A stretch of 64,000 nt of DNA, from contig NZ_LIPD01000010.1 in NCBI RefSeq assembly GCF_001905545.1, forward strand, positions 274,141 to 338,140, read 5' to 3'. A model generated the notes under the pieces. The model was not told where the DNA came from, searched no databases, and saw only the letters and a program-made list of their open reading frames with translations. A program made the translations under genes and the position numbers. The stretch is from Streptomyces sp. CB02056. Its GTDB lineage: Bacteria; Actinomycetota; Actinomycetes; Streptomycetales; Streptomycetaceae. Positions 51,927-60,840 of this stretch are shown here, in pieces. The stretch's first letter is position 1. Every line of letters starts with the position of its first letter.

Positions 51927-53105
51927 ATGGAGGGCAGCTTCAGATCCCATCCGGCGATCGACGGAGGGCTCGGCCGACGCCGGTTCCTGACGGCGGCTGG
52001 GCTCGCCGTCGCGGGCACCGCGCTGACCGCGGCGAGCGGTGGGCAGGCCCGGGCCGCGCAACCCCGCACCGCCGCCGCGGGCCCGGCCGTCGCCGCCGGC
52101 CTCCGGGTGCCGCTGGACACCGTCCGGCACACCCGCACCTGGATGGCCTGGCCGGACAGCAGCACCATCTGGCGGAACAAGCTCGGCGGTGTCCAGTCGA
52201 ACATCGCCCTGATCGCGAAGACCATCGCGAAGTACGAGCCGGTGACCATGTGCGCCAACCCGGCGAGCGTCGCCAAGGCGCGCTCGATGTGCGGTTCGGC
52301 CGTCACCGTCATCGGGGACATCCCGGTCGACGACTGCTGGATGCGTGACACCGGTCCGGTCTTCCGCACCGACGGCGCCGGCGGCCTCGACACGATCGGC
52401 CTCAACTTCAACGGCTGGGGCAACCACCAGAACCCGCACGGCAACGACGCCCTGGTCGCCGGGCGCGTCGCCGCCTACCTCGGCCTGCCGTTCACCGCCG
52501 CCGGGCTGGTCGCCGAGGGCGGCGCCATCGAGACCGACGCGGCCGGCACGCTGATGGCCACCCGCAGCAGCATCCTCAACGCCAACCGCAACCCCGGCAT
52601 GTCCCAGGCCGCGGTCGAGAGCGCGATGTGCGCGGCCTACGGCGCCAGCACGGTGATCTGGTTCAACGGTGTGGCCGGCCAGGACATCACCGACGACCAC
52701 GTGGACGCCACCTCCCGCTTCCTCGACGCGGGGACGGCCGTGGTCCAGATGCCGCTGGCGAGCGACACCGACGCCTGGTCGAACGACGCACGGCAGCAGT
52801 ACCGGATCCTGACCACCACCACCGGTGCCCAGGGCACCCCGTTCGCGGTCAGCCGGATCCAGGGGCCCGACTACAACCTGATCCGCTCGACCGACCCCAA
52901 CTTCGTCGGCTCCTACGCCAACTACTACCTGTGCAACAACGCGGTGATCGCGGCGCAGTTCGGCGACACCAAGGCCGACAGCGCCGCCAGGACGGCCCTC
53001 GCCCGGCTGTTCCCCGGCCGCACCGTCGAGCAGCTCAACATCGACTCCCTCGGGGCGGGCGGCGGCGGGATCCACTGCGTCACCCAGCAGCAGCCCGCGG
53101 CGTGA
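51927..53105 (+). CDS. Agmatine deiminase-family protein D4, Tat-exported
   Basis: 392 residues. Tat signal GLGRRRFLTAAGLAVAGTAL is cleaved probably after ARA (no lipobox), so a soluble exported enzyme is likely. Motifs: TWMAWPDSSTIW, DDCWMRDTGP, EGGAIETDAAGT, ITDDHVDATSRF, and catalytic Cys384 in GGGGIHCVTQQQP. One notable change is DAAGT for the usual DGxGT. ATG 51927 has GGAGG 5 bases upstream. Closest in the window to D6. Confidence 0.88.
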   Translation: MEGSFRSHPAIDGGLGRRRFLTAAGLAVAGTALTAASGGQARAAQPRTAAAGPAVAAGLRVPLDTVRHTRTWMAWPDSSTIWRNKLGGVQSNIALIAKTIAKYEPVTMCANPASVAKARSMCGSAVTVIGDIPVDDCWMRDTGPVFRTDGAGGLDTIGLNFNGWGNHQNPHGNDALVAGRVAAYLGLPFTAAGLVAEGGAIETDAAGTLMATRSSILNANRNPGMSQAAVESAMCAAYGASTVIWFNGVAGQDITDDHVDATSRFLDAGTAVVQMPLASDTDAWSNDARQQYRILTTTTGAQGTPFAVSRIQGPDYNLIRSTDPNFVGSYANYYLCNNAVIAAQFGDTKADSAARTALARLFPGRTVEQLNIDSLGAGGGGIHCVTQQQPAA

Positions 53106-53112
53106 ACCCGCC

Positions 53113-53148
53113 GGGGCCGGGTCCGGCCCGCCGACCGGACCCGGCCCC
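53113..53148. terminator. Stem-loop terminator between convergent deiminase genes
   Basis: Perfect 14-base arms (start GGGGCCGGGTCC) with an 8-base loop, 7 bases after the D4 stop. A second imperfect GGCC-rich hairpin at about 53156-53190 likely serves D5 on the other strand. Confidence 0.85.
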
Positions 53149-53192
53149 GAACGGAGGCCGGCCCGGGGTCACCCCCGGCCCGGCCGGTCCGG

Positions 53193-54356
53193 TCAGCCCA
53201 GGGCGGGGATGTCGTGGGTGGCGCAGTGGATGCCGCCACCGCCGGCCGCGATCGCGTCGATCTTGACCGGCACGATCTCGCGGCCCGGGAAGTACTGCTT
53301 CATGAGCTGCTGGGCCCGGTCGTCGGCCCTGGCGTCGCCGAACTTCGGCAGGTAGACGCCCTTGGTGCCGATGTAGAAGTTCATGTACGAGGAGACGAAG
53401 GCGTCGCCGCGCCCGGTGATCTTGTCGGGGTCGGGCTGCTGGAGCTCCACCACCTGGAGCTTCCGGCCGGTCGCGTCGGTGGCGTCCTTCAGGACGGACC
53501 GGGCCTGGTCGGCCGAGCGGGACCAGACGTCCGCCGGGGTGCCGGGGAAGGCCTGGTCGAGCAGGACCACACCGGGGGCGACGAAGCGGGTCAGGCAGTC
53601 GACGTGGGCGTCGGTGATGTCCTTGCCCTTGACGCCGGCCAGCCAGATCACCTTGGTCACGCCGAGGACCTTCTTCAGCTCGGCCTCGACCGCGTCCCGG
53701 CTCATGCCCGGGTTGCGGTTGTCGTTGACGACGGAGCTCTCGGTGACCATCAGGGTGCCCTGGCCGTCGGTCTCGAAGGAGCCGCCCTCGGCGACCAGCC
53801 GGGTCTCGATCCGTTCGACGCCGTACTTGGCCAGCACCGTCCGGGCGACCTTGGAGTCGTTGCCGCGCTGCTGCTTGCCGCCCCAGCCGTTGAAGTTGAA
53901 GTCGACGCCCTTGACCGTGCCGCCCTCCTCGACGAACACCGGCAGGGTGTCCCGGGCCCACAGGTCGTCGACCGCGATCGGGACGACCTCGACCGCCGAG
54001 CCGCAGGCCTTCCGGGCGGCGTCCGCCTGTTCGGGCCGGGCCATCAGGACGACGGGTTCGCGGGCGGCGATGGCCTGGGCCAGGCCGGCGACGTCCCGGC
54101 GGACGTCCGCGAGCTGGTCGCCCCAGACGTTCTCGGAGGCGGGCCAGGACATCACCGTGCGCAGGTGCTTGTCCCACTCGGCGCCGAAGCGGCGCACACC
54201 GGGGGTGCCGCCGGGCCGCGTGGGCGGTACGGCGCCGTCGAGGTCCTTCAGGTCGTTGGGGTCGCAGGCGGTGAGGCCGAGGGTGAGGGCGCCGACTCCG
54301 GCGCCGACGCCGGCGAGCCTGCGGATCAGGGTACGGCGGGACAGGGCGTTGGTCAT
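53193..54356 (-). CDS. Agmatine deiminase-family protein D5, Tat-exported lipoprotein
   Basis: 387 residues. Signal SRRTLIRRLAGVGAGVG ends in lipobox LTAC. Motifs: TVMSWPASENVWG, DDLWARDTLP, EGGSFETDGQGT, ITDAHVDCLTRF and Cys378 in GGGGIHCATHD. It is very similar to D1 throughout (for example SYMNFYIG and GVKGKDITDAHVDC), so the two are recent duplicates. ATG 54356 has GGAG 7 bases upstream. It lies 59 bases downstream of D6, likely in one operon. Confidence 0.9.
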   Translation of the reverse strand: MTNALSRRTLIRRLAGVGAGVGALTLGLTACDPNDLKDLDGAVPPTRPGGTPGVRRFGAEWDKHLRTVMSWPASENVWGDQLADVRRDVAGLAQAIAAREPVVLMARPEQADAARKACGSAVEVVPIAVDDLWARDTLPVFVEEGGTVKGVDFNFNGWGGKQQRGNDSKVARTVLAKYGVERIETRLVAEGGSFETDGQGTLMVTESSVVNDNRNPGMSRDAVEAELKKVLGVTKVIWLAGVKGKDITDAHVDCLTRFVAPGVVLLDQAFPGTPADVWSRSADQARSVLKDATDATGRKLQVVELQQPDPDKITGRGDAFVSSYMNFYIGTKGVYLPKFGDARADDRAQQLMKQYFPGREIVPVKIDAIAAGGGGIHCATHDIPALG

Positions 54357-54415
54357 GCGGGAACTCCAGCTGAGGGTCTGGGTGGTGGTGGAGGAGAGTG
54401 CGCGGGGCGGCCGGG

Positions 54416-55453
54416 CTACGGCAGCGGTTCGTGCATGGTCGAGCAGTGGATGCCGCCGCCCCCGGCCATCAGGCGGTCGACGTCGATCTGCACCACCTCA
54501 CGGCCGGGGAAGGCCGCGGCGAGCGCGTCCCGGGCGGCGGCGTCCTTGTACGCGTCGCCGAACTGGGCGGTGATGACGCCCCCGTTGACGACGTGGAAGT
54601 TGAGGTAGGAGTCGACGAACTTGGAGCTGCGGGAGCGGACGGTGTCCGGGCCGTGCACCGGGACGACCTGCAGGCGGCGCCCCCGGGCGTCGGTGGCGGC
54701 GGAGAGGATCGCGAACTGCTCGCGGGCGTCCCGGGCCCAGGCGTCGTTGCGGTCGGCCGGCGGCAGCTGCACCATCACCGTGCCGGGGCGGACGAACCGG
54801 GAGTTGACGTCCACGTGGTCGTCGGTGATGTCCTGGCCCTTGATCCCGGGCAGCCAGATCATCGTGTCGGCGCCGTAGGCCTCCAGGACGGCCTCCTCGA
54901 TCTCGTCCCGGCTCATGCCGCGGTTGCGGTTCTTGTTCACCAGGCTGCTCTCGGTGGCCATCACGGTGCCGTCGCCGTCGGTCTCGATCGCGCCGCCCTC
55001 GCCGACGAAGTCCGCGAAGGTGTGGCGCAGGCCGCGGCGGGTGGCGACGAGCTCGGCGACCCGGGCGTCGTCGTGGTGCACCTGCTTGTTGCCCCAGCCG
55101 TTGAAGTTGAGGACCACGGCGTCCAGGCCGCCGTACCCGTCCCGGCGGAACACCGGCGCGGTGTCGCGCATCCACAGGTCGTCGGTGGGGATCGCGGTGA
55201 TCACCTCGACTCCGGAGCCGCACCAGGACTGGGCCTTGCCCGCCGTCCAGTCGTCGGGGGCGCACATCACCACCGGCTCGAACTCGGCGATCGTGCGGGC
55301 GATCAGGGCGATGTCCTCCTGGACGCCGCCCAGCCGCAGTCCCCACACGCCCCGGCGGGAGGGCCAGGACATCCAGGTCCGCGCGTGCGGGACGTCGTCC
55401 GCCGGCACCCAGGGGTAGGGCTCGGTGGAGCGGTCATCGCGGTAGTGGGTCAT
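54416..55453 (-). CDS. Agmatine deiminase-family protein D6, cytoplasmic
   Basis: 345 residues, no signal peptide. Motifs: TWMSWPSRRGVWG, DDLWMRDTAPVF, EGGAIETDGDGT, ITDDHVDVNSRF and Cys337 in GGGGIHC. It resembles the mature part of D4. ATG 55453 has GGAGG 5 bases upstream. It heads the D6-D5 operon, with the shared operator (55586-55605) and the second TetR gene just upstream. Confidence 0.9.
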   Translation of the reverse strand: MTHYRDDRSTEPYPWVPADDVPHARTWMSWPSRRGVWGLRLGGVQEDIALIARTIAEFEPVVMCAPDDWTAGKAQSWCGSGVEVITAIPTDDLWMRDTAPVFRRDGYGGLDAVVLNFNGWGNKQVHHDDARVAELVATRRGLRHTFADFVGEGGAIETDGDGTVMATESSLVNKNRNRGMSRDEIEEAVLEAYGADTMIWLPGIKGQDITDDHVDVNSRFVRPGTVMVQLPPADRNDAWARDAREQFAILSAATDARGRRLQVVPVHGPDTVRSRSSKFVDSYLNFHVVNGGVITAQFGDAYKDAAARDALAAAFPGREVVQIDVDRLMAGGGGIHCSTMHEPLP

Positions 55454-55585
55454 GAGGGCCTCCAGATCGTGCGACGGTGCCGGGAGGGGTGCCGGGGGCC
55501 GCCGACTCCACTCTTCGCGCCGCGCCGGGGCGGCGCACGTGGGGACGGACGGGCGGCAGCACCCTGCCGCGGGTTCAGGCTCGCA

Positions 55586-55605
55586 CTGACTGAAAAGTCA
55601 GTCAA
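55586..55605. promoter_or_regulatory. TetR-type operator, copy 3
   Basis: CTGACTGA-AAAG-TCAGTCAA, differing from copy 1 at one position in the left arm and in the last spacer base. It lies in the 227-base gap between deiminase D6 and the TetR gene 55681-56259. Confidence 0.82.
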
Positions 55606-55680
55606 ACTCGCGGTCGTGCCCTAACGCATCCTTGACGGGCTCCGTGCGCAGAGTGAGGCCCCCCGTGCGGTCCGTACGGA

Positions 55681-56259
55681 TCAGGACCCGAGCCGGGCCA
55701 CCTCGGCGTCGACCGCGTCGGCCATGAGCGTGCGGGCGTGCGCCAGCGGCAGGCTGCCGCTCAGCCAGCGCGTGCTCAGCCCCTCCAGCAGCGCGGTCAG
55801 CCGCTCCGCCGCCCCGGCCAGCGCGACCGCCGAGGACATCGGCCGTACGGTGCCGAGCAGTTCGGCGACCTCCTGCACCCAGATCCGGGTGGCCCGCGCC
55901 AGGTCCTCGCGCAGCGTCTCGTCGAACACCGCGCTCGCCCGCAGCTCGCCCCAGGCGGTGCTGTTCTCCCGCACCTCGGCGGTGTCCTGGAGCTCCAGCA
56001 GCAGGGTCTGCTCCAGCTCCTCGCGGGGCGTCAGCGGCGGGGCGTCCTCGGCGCGCTCGGTCGTGTACCGCTCCGCCCGGTCGTTGATGAACTCCATCGT
56101 CTGCCGGAGGATCCCCGTCCGGTCCTTGAAGTGGTAGTAGATCAGCGCGGTGGACACACCCGCCTCGGCGGCGAGCTCCTCCACCCGCAGCCCGCGCACC
56201 CCGCGTCGCGCGATCACCCGCGCCGCTGCTTCCAAGATCGACGTTTTACGACTGGCCAC
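55681..56259 (-). CDS. TetR-family regulator (paralogue of 41596-42240)
   Basis: 192 residues. The helix-turn-helix RGVRGLRVEELAAEAGVSTALIYYHFKDRTGIL is nearly identical to that of the 41596-42240 regulator; the ligand domain also shares LQDTAEVRENSTAWGELRASAVF. Both should therefore bind the same YTGACTGA-N4-TCAGTCAA site. GTG 56259 with AAGG about 10 bases upstream. Its gene points toward the operator and the D6-D5 operon. Confidence 0.92.
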   Translation of the reverse strand: MASRKTSILEAAARVIARRGVRGLRVEELAAEAGVSTALIYYHFKDRTGILRQTMEFINDRAERYTTERAEDAPPLTPREELEQTLLLELQDTAEVRENSTAWGELRASAVFDETLREDLARATRIWVQEVAELLGTVRPMSSAVALAGAAERLTALLEGLSTRWLSGSLPLAHARTLMADAVDAEVARLGS

Positions 56260-56345
56260 GATCCGCCACCTTACCGGGGCGCGGGCGCCGGCCCCGTGCG
56301 GTTGCTGAAAGGCCGGTCAGCGGAGGTCGGCCGATTCCCCCCGGA

Positions 56346-56361
56346 TGTGACACAGGTCACC
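56346..56361. promoter_or_regulatory. CRP-like binding site upstream of the sigma factor gene
   Basis: TGTGACACAGGTCACC matches the CRP-type pattern TGTGA-N6-TCACA in all but the last base. It lies about 45 bases before the start of the sigma gene. Confidence 0.55.
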
Positions 56362-56403
56362 TCCGATGCAGAACCCGCACGCCGCATCGGGCGTCTGGCT
56401 GGT

Positions 56404-56964
56404 GTGAGATCACGCAGGAGAACACTGGACGACCTGGACGAGGAACGCCTCCTCCGGCTGGTGGCCAAGGGCGACCGCGGGGCCTTCGACGAGCTGTACC
56501 GGCGGACGTCGCCCTGGCTCGCCGTACGGCTGCGCCGCCGCTGCGCGGACGAGCAGATCGTCGCCGAAGTCATGCAGGAGACCTACCTCGCGGTCTGGCG
56601 CGCCGCCGGCGCGTTCGCCGGCAGCGCGGTCGGCGGGACGGCCGTCGGCTGGCTGTGGACGATCGCGGCACGCCGCCTCGTCGACGCGTTCCGGCGCCGG
56701 GCCCACCACGCCGAACCGCCGGTCGCCGCCGCCGAGCGCGCGGTGGTGCCCGCGGCGGAGGAGGAGGCGCTCGCCGGCACCGTCGGCGGCGACGTCGGGG
56801 ACGCCCTGCGCCGGCTGGCGCCGGAACTCCGAGAGGTACTGCAGGCCACGGTGCTCGACGGGCTCTCCGTCCGGGAGACCGCCGTCCTGCTCAGACTGCC
56901 CGAAGGCACGGTCAAGACCCGTGCCCGTCGGGCCCGGATCGCGATGCGGGAGGCGCTGGCATGA
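56404..56964 (+). CDS. ECF-type RNA polymerase sigma factor
   Basis: 186 residues. Region 2 (RGAFDELYRRTSPWLAVRLRRR, VAEVMQETYLAVWRAA) and region 4 (LAPELREVLQATVLDGLSVRETAVLLRLPEGTVKTRARRAR) are complete. GTG 56404 is the likely start; the frame is open upstream but non-coding. Its stop overlaps the zinc-finger membrane protein gene by 4 bases, the usual sigma/anti-sigma arrangement. It probably controls its own ABC exporter operon. Confidence 0.9.
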   Translation: MRSRRRTLDDLDEERLLRLVAKGDRGAFDELYRRTSPWLAVRLRRRCADEQIVAEVMQETYLAVWRAAGAFAGSAVGGTAVGWLWTIAARRLVDAFRRRAHHAEPPVAAAERAVVPAAEEEALAGTVGGDVGDALRRLAPELREVLQATVLDGLSVRETAVLLRLPEGTVKTRARRARIAMREALA

Positions 56965-57788
56965 GTGGGGAACACGCGACCAGGCAGTTGATCGACGACT
57001 ACGCACGTGGCGTCACGACGATGGCGGCGGACACGGTCTGGGCGCTGGAGGCCCACCTGGAGACGTGCGCGCCCTGCCGGAGCCTGCTGGCGGCCTCCGT
57101 CGCCACCGGGGCACCCGACATCGCCGCGCTCGTCGACACCGTCCGGGCGGGCCTGGAACCGCGGTTGGACGCGGTGGGCGCGGTGCCCCCGCGGTGGCGC
57201 CGGCCGAGGTGGGTGTCGTCCTGGCTGACGCCGGCCATGACCCCGTGGCTGGCCATGACCGCCGTCGTCACCCTGGTGGCGCTGCTGCTCGACGCGACCG
57301 CCCCGGCGGAGGTCTTCGGCAGCTCCTCACCGGTCTCGCTGATCGCGCCGGTGCTGCCGCTGTGCGGCGTCGCCGCGTCCTGGTCCAGCGGCCTGGACCC
57401 GGCCCACGAACTGACCGCCTCCACCGCCCGGGCCGGCCTGCCCCTGCTGCTCAGGCGCACCACCTCGGTCCTCGTGGTGGTCCTGCCCGTCCTCCTGCTG
57501 GGGGGATGGCTGACCGGGAGCACGACGGCCGCGCAGTGGCTGCTGCCCTCCCTGGCCTTCACCTCCACCGCCCTGGCGCTGGGCAGCGTGGTCGGGGTGA
57601 CCCGCGCCGCCCTCGGGCTGGCGGCCGGGTGGGGCCTCGTGGTCGTGGCCCCCACCTCGATCACCGGCCGGGTCCCCGCCTTCCTCCAACTGGCTCTGCA
57701 GCGCGACCAGTTGCCCGTCTGGGGGCTGCTCCTCGCGCTCGGCGTCTGCGCCGTGATCGCCCGCCGGGACACGTACTCGACGTTGTGA
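56961..57788 (+). CDS. Zinc-finger membrane protein, putative anti-sigma factor
   Basis: 275 residues. An N-terminal ZAS-like motif (HLETCAPC near residues 32-39) would bind zinc and the preceding sigma factor. Six hydrophobic segments follow between about 85 and 270 instead of the usual single helix, so it may also sense or form part of the transporter. Start ATG overlaps the sigma stop. Confidence 0.82.
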   Translation: MSGEHATRQLIDDYARGVTTMAADTVWALEAHLETCAPCRSLLAASVATGAPDIAALVDTVRAGLEPRLDAVGAVPPRWRRPRWVSSWLTPAMTPWLAMTAVVTLVALLLDATAPAEVFGSSSPVSLIAPVLPLCGVAASWSSGLDPAHELTASTARAGLPLLLRRTTSVLVVVLPVLLLGGWLTGSTTAAQWLLPSLAFTSTALALGSVVGVTRAALGLAAGWGLVVVAPTSITGRVPAFLQLALQRDQLPVWGLLLALGVCAVIARRDTYSTL

Positions 57789-57829
57789 AACCCATGTCCA
57801 CCCTGTCCGTCCTCGAAAGGGACCATCGC

Positions 57830-58639
57830 ATGACGTATACGGCGAGCGCGGCCGACACCGCGCCGAAGACCTACCCCTGGGAGATCCGGGCCAGCGGCCT
57901 GAAGGTCCGCGTCGGACGGAGCAAGATGGCCGTCGACGGCCTCGACCTCTCGCTGGGCATCGGTGCCCACGGCCTCCTCGGGCCCAACGGAGCGGGCAAG
58001 ACCACCCTGATCCGGACGCTGGCCACCGTGCTGCGCCCCACCGAGGGCGAGCTGGAGATGCTCGGCACCTCCCTCGGCAGGGTGGGCGACCACCGGGCCC
58101 TGCGCCGCCGCATCGGCTACCTGCCGCAGGACTTCGGCTACTACAAGCGGTTCACCGTACGCGAGTTCGTCGAGTACATGGCCTGGCTGAAGGAGGTCCC
58201 GAAGCGGGACGTCCCCGACGCCGTCCAGCGCGCCGTCGAACGGGTGGGCCTGGCGGACCGCGCCGACCACCGGATGAAGACCCTGTCCGGCGGCATGGTG
58301 CGGCGGGCCGGCATCGCCCAGGCCATCGTCAACTCCCCGGCGGTGCTGCTGCTGGACGAGCCGACGGCCGGCCTCGACCCGGCCCAGCGGCTGCGCTTCC
58401 GCGAACTGCTGACCGACCTGGGCCGCGACACCTGCGTGGTCGTCTCCACCCACCTGGTCGAGGACGTCGCGGCCGCCTGCTCCGACGTGGTGCTCTTCGC
58501 CGACGGCCGCCTCGTCTTCCAGGGCACGCCGGACGAGCTGGGCGCGGCGGGCAGCGCCGAGCACCCCGGCGACAGCCCCCTGGAACGCGGCTACTCGGCG
58601 CTGCTCCGCACCTCCGGCCAGCAGGGGAGCGCCTGGTGA
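57830..58639 (+). CDS. ABC transporter ATP-binding protein
   Basis: 269 residues. Walker A GPNGAGKTT, Q-loop YLPQDFGYY, signature LSGGMVRR, Walker B LLLDEPTAGLD and switch His in STHLVED. ATG 57830 has AAGG 9 bases upstream; ATG 57794 is an alternative. It is the ATPase for the two following membrane proteins and resembles antibiotic or bacteriocin-exporting ABC-2 systems. Confidence 0.9.
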   Translation: MTYTASAADTAPKTYPWEIRASGLKVRVGRSKMAVDGLDLSLGIGAHGLLGPNGAGKTTLIRTLATVLRPTEGELEMLGTSLGRVGDHRALRRRIGYLPQDFGYYKRFTVREFVEYMAWLKEVPKRDVPDAVQRAVERVGLADRADHRMKTLSGGMVRRAGIAQAIVNSPAVLLLDEPTAGLDPAQRLRFRELLTDLGRDTCVVVSTHLVEDVAAACSDVVLFADGRLVFQGTPDELGAAGSAEHPGDSPLERGYSALLRTSGQQGSAW

Positions 58640-60036
58640 ACGCACGCGTGCTGCGAACCGAGCTGAAGCGCTCGGCCGCCCCCTGGGCCGGAGTCGTCGT
58701 CCTGGGCGGCAGCCTGGCGGTCTTCCTCCCGTTCGACGCGTTCTGGTGGCACGGCACCGCGGGGTGGACGGCCCAGTGGACCACCATGGCGTTCTGGACC
58801 CGGTCCCTGCTGACCTTCTGGTGGCCCTTCGTGATCGGCGTCGGGGCGGTGTACGGGCTGCGCGAACCCCGCTCGCGGATGACCGAGCTGCTGACGACCA
58901 CGCCGCGGCCGGCCTGGCGCCGTGCGGCGCTGCCGGCCGGTGCGATCGGGCTCGCGCTGGCGGCGGGCTTCGGCCTGCTGGTCCTGGTGGGCGGAGTCCA
59001 GGTGGCGTCCGGTCCGACCACCTACACCCCCCTCGGCTGGCTGCCGATCTCGCTGGTGGCGGCACTGGCCCTGGTCGCGGGCGCCGTGTTCGGCATGGGC
59101 GTCGCGCGGGCGCTGCCCTCCGTCCTCACCCCGCCGGCCCTGGTGGTGATCGTCTTCGTCGGGACGGGCCTGTTCCTGCGGATGAACAACGAAGGGGCGG
59201 TACCGACGGGCCGGGTGGCGAACCGGTTCGCCCTGCTGTCCCCGGCGACCCCGGAGCCGCGGCAGATGCTGCTGACCCTGTCCGGCTCCGTCCACCTCGG
59301 CCAGACGCTCTGGCTGCTCGGCCTGCTCGCCACCGGCGTCGCGCTGCTGGCGGCCGCGACCCGGCGGGCCCGGCTGCTCGCGGTGACTCCCGCCCTGGCC
59401 GGCCTGGCCCTGGCCCTGCTGGTCCTCCCGTCCGCCGCACGCGACGTCTACGTCGTCGACAAGGCCGCCGCGGCGCTGGTGTGCGACGGGCCGGTGTGCG
59501 TGACCCAGGCGAGCCGCTCCCACCTGGCCGAGCTCACCCAGCGCAGCAAGGACGCGCTGCGCGTGCTGCACGAGGTCCTGGGCGACCGGGCGCCGACCTC
59601 GGTGCGGGAGGACACCGCGCTGCACGAGCTCGCCGAGGCGCGCGAACTCTCCGCGGACGTGCTGCTGGTCGACTTCAGCGAACGGCTGCTCGCCGACGCG
59701 ACGGGCGAGCAGCCGACCCGCGCGCTGATCGCCAAGGGCCTGGCACCGAGCTGCTACCCGGACAACGACAAGGAGGGCGGCGGGCACGTCGCCATCCCCG
59801 CCCAGAGCATCGCCGTGAGCTGGGCGCTCCACGACCCCCAGCTCCAGCCGCTGGCGCCGAAGGGCACCACCGCGTACGAGGTCGAGACCTGGGCGGCGGC
59901 CGACACCGCGTGGCAGAAGCTGACGGCACTGCCGCCGGCGGAGCAGCGCTCGCGGATCGTCGCGCTGCACGCCGCCTCCCTGTCCTGCGCGCGGCAGGAC
60001 CAGATTCCGGTGCTGGCCGGGGAGGTGTCGCAGTGA
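58636..60036 (+). CDS. ABC-2-type membrane protein with extracytoplasmic domain
   Basis: 466 residues. About seven hydrophobic segments up to residue 265, then a soluble domain of about 190 residues with several Cys (VCDGPVCV, PSCYPDND, LSCARQD) that probably lies outside the membrane. GTG 58636 overlaps the ATPase stop. I do not recognise the soluble domain. The operon suggests a transport or sensing role. Confidence 0.8.
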   Translation: MNARVLRTELKRSAAPWAGVVVLGGSLAVFLPFDAFWWHGTAGWTAQWTTMAFWTRSLLTFWWPFVIGVGAVYGLREPRSRMTELLTTTPRPAWRRAALPAGAIGLALAAGFGLLVLVGGVQVASGPTTYTPLGWLPISLVAALALVAGAVFGMGVARALPSVLTPPALVVIVFVGTGLFLRMNNEGAVPTGRVANRFALLSPATPEPRQMLLTLSGSVHLGQTLWLLGLLATGVALLAAATRRARLLAVTPALAGLALALLVLPSAARDVYVVDKAAAALVCDGPVCVTQASRSHLAELTQRSKDALRVLHEVLGDRAPTSVREDTALHELAEARELSADVLLVDFSERLLADATGEQPTRALIAKGLAPSCYPDNDKEGGGHVAIPAQSIAVSWALHDPQLQPLAPKGTTAYEVETWAAADTAWQKLTALPPAEQRSRIVALHAASLSCARQDQIPVLAGEVSQ

Positions 60037-60623
60037 GGTGGCTGACGCTGTACGCGCGTTCACGGCAGGTGCCCACGTCGGCGGCCGCGGTCGCGCTCAC
60101 CGCCCTGGTGGTGTGGGCCTTCAACCGGGGTGGCGGCACGGGCGCGGTGGAGGCGGACGCGATCAACCCGATCGTGTACTTCGTGCTCGCCGCGGGCGTG
60201 GCGGCCGGCTCCGTCGGGCTCGGCGGGCAGGACTCCGCACTGGACCGGACGGCCGCGATCCGGTGGGCGCCCCGCCGGGCGGCGCACGCGCTGTTGATCG
60301 GCGTGGTCGTCGGCGCCGCGGTGCTGGCGGTCCAGGCCGCGGGGCCGAGGTTCGCCCCCACCGAGGTCGTCCTCCGGGACACCGCGGGCCTGGCCGGCCT
60401 GGCCGCGCTCGGGGCGGTGCTCTGCGGAGCGCACCTCGCCTGGATCCTGCCGATCGGCTGGCTCGGCTTCACCATCCTCGTCCCCCCGCTGCCGCCCACC
60501 ACCGTGGGGAAGGCGATCGGCTGGATGACCTGTCCGGCCGGGACGGGGGTGTCCACCTGGACCGCGGTGGCCCTGCTGGTGACCGGCGGCGCGCTGTACG
60601 CGGTGGCCGGCCCGCGACGGTGA
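60033..60623 (+). CDS. Hydrophobic membrane protein of the ABC operon
   Basis: 196 residues with about six predicted membrane helices and no soluble domain. GTG 60033 overlaps the previous stop. Probably the second permease subunit. The family is not recognised. Confidence 0.8.
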   Translation: MRWLTLYARSRQVPTSAAAVALTALVVWAFNRGGGTGAVEADAINPIVYFVLAAGVAAGSVGLGGQDSALDRTAAIRWAPRRAAHALLIGVVVGAAVLAVQAAGPRFAPTEVVLRDTAGLAGLAALGAVLCGAHLAWILPIGWLGFTILVPPLPPTTVGKAIGWMTCPAGTGVSTWTAVALLVTGGALYAVAGPRR

Positions 60624-60649
60624 CGGGCCCGTGACGGTGACGGGCCCGT
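60616..60649 (+). repeat. 17-bp tandem duplication at the operon end
   Basis: GACGGTGACGGGCCCGT occurs twice back to back; the first copy contains the stop codon. Each copy holds the palindrome ACGGGCCCGT, so the pair may fold as a terminator. Confidence 0.75.
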
Positions 60650-60736
60650 GGGCGCCGACGGAGCACCCGGAGGCGCCCGCGGACCGGCCGCGTGCCGGGG
60701 CGGCATCGCCGCCTGGTCACCCTGCTGTCAAGTGAT

Positions 60737-60754
60737 CTCACTCCTTCGAGTGAG
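60737..60754. promoter_or_regulatory. Inverted repeat upstream of the MfnB-like gene
   Basis: CTCACTC-CTTC-GAGTGAG, perfect 7-base arms, about 90 bases before the start of the gene at 60841. Operator candidate. Confidence 0.5.
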
Positions 60755-60840
60755 GATCGGTCGCCGATCGGTCGGTGGAGCACCTCTCGCGGTCAAGACT
60801 GACCCCCGAACGAACACAGTCAGTTCTCGGAGGGGGAACG

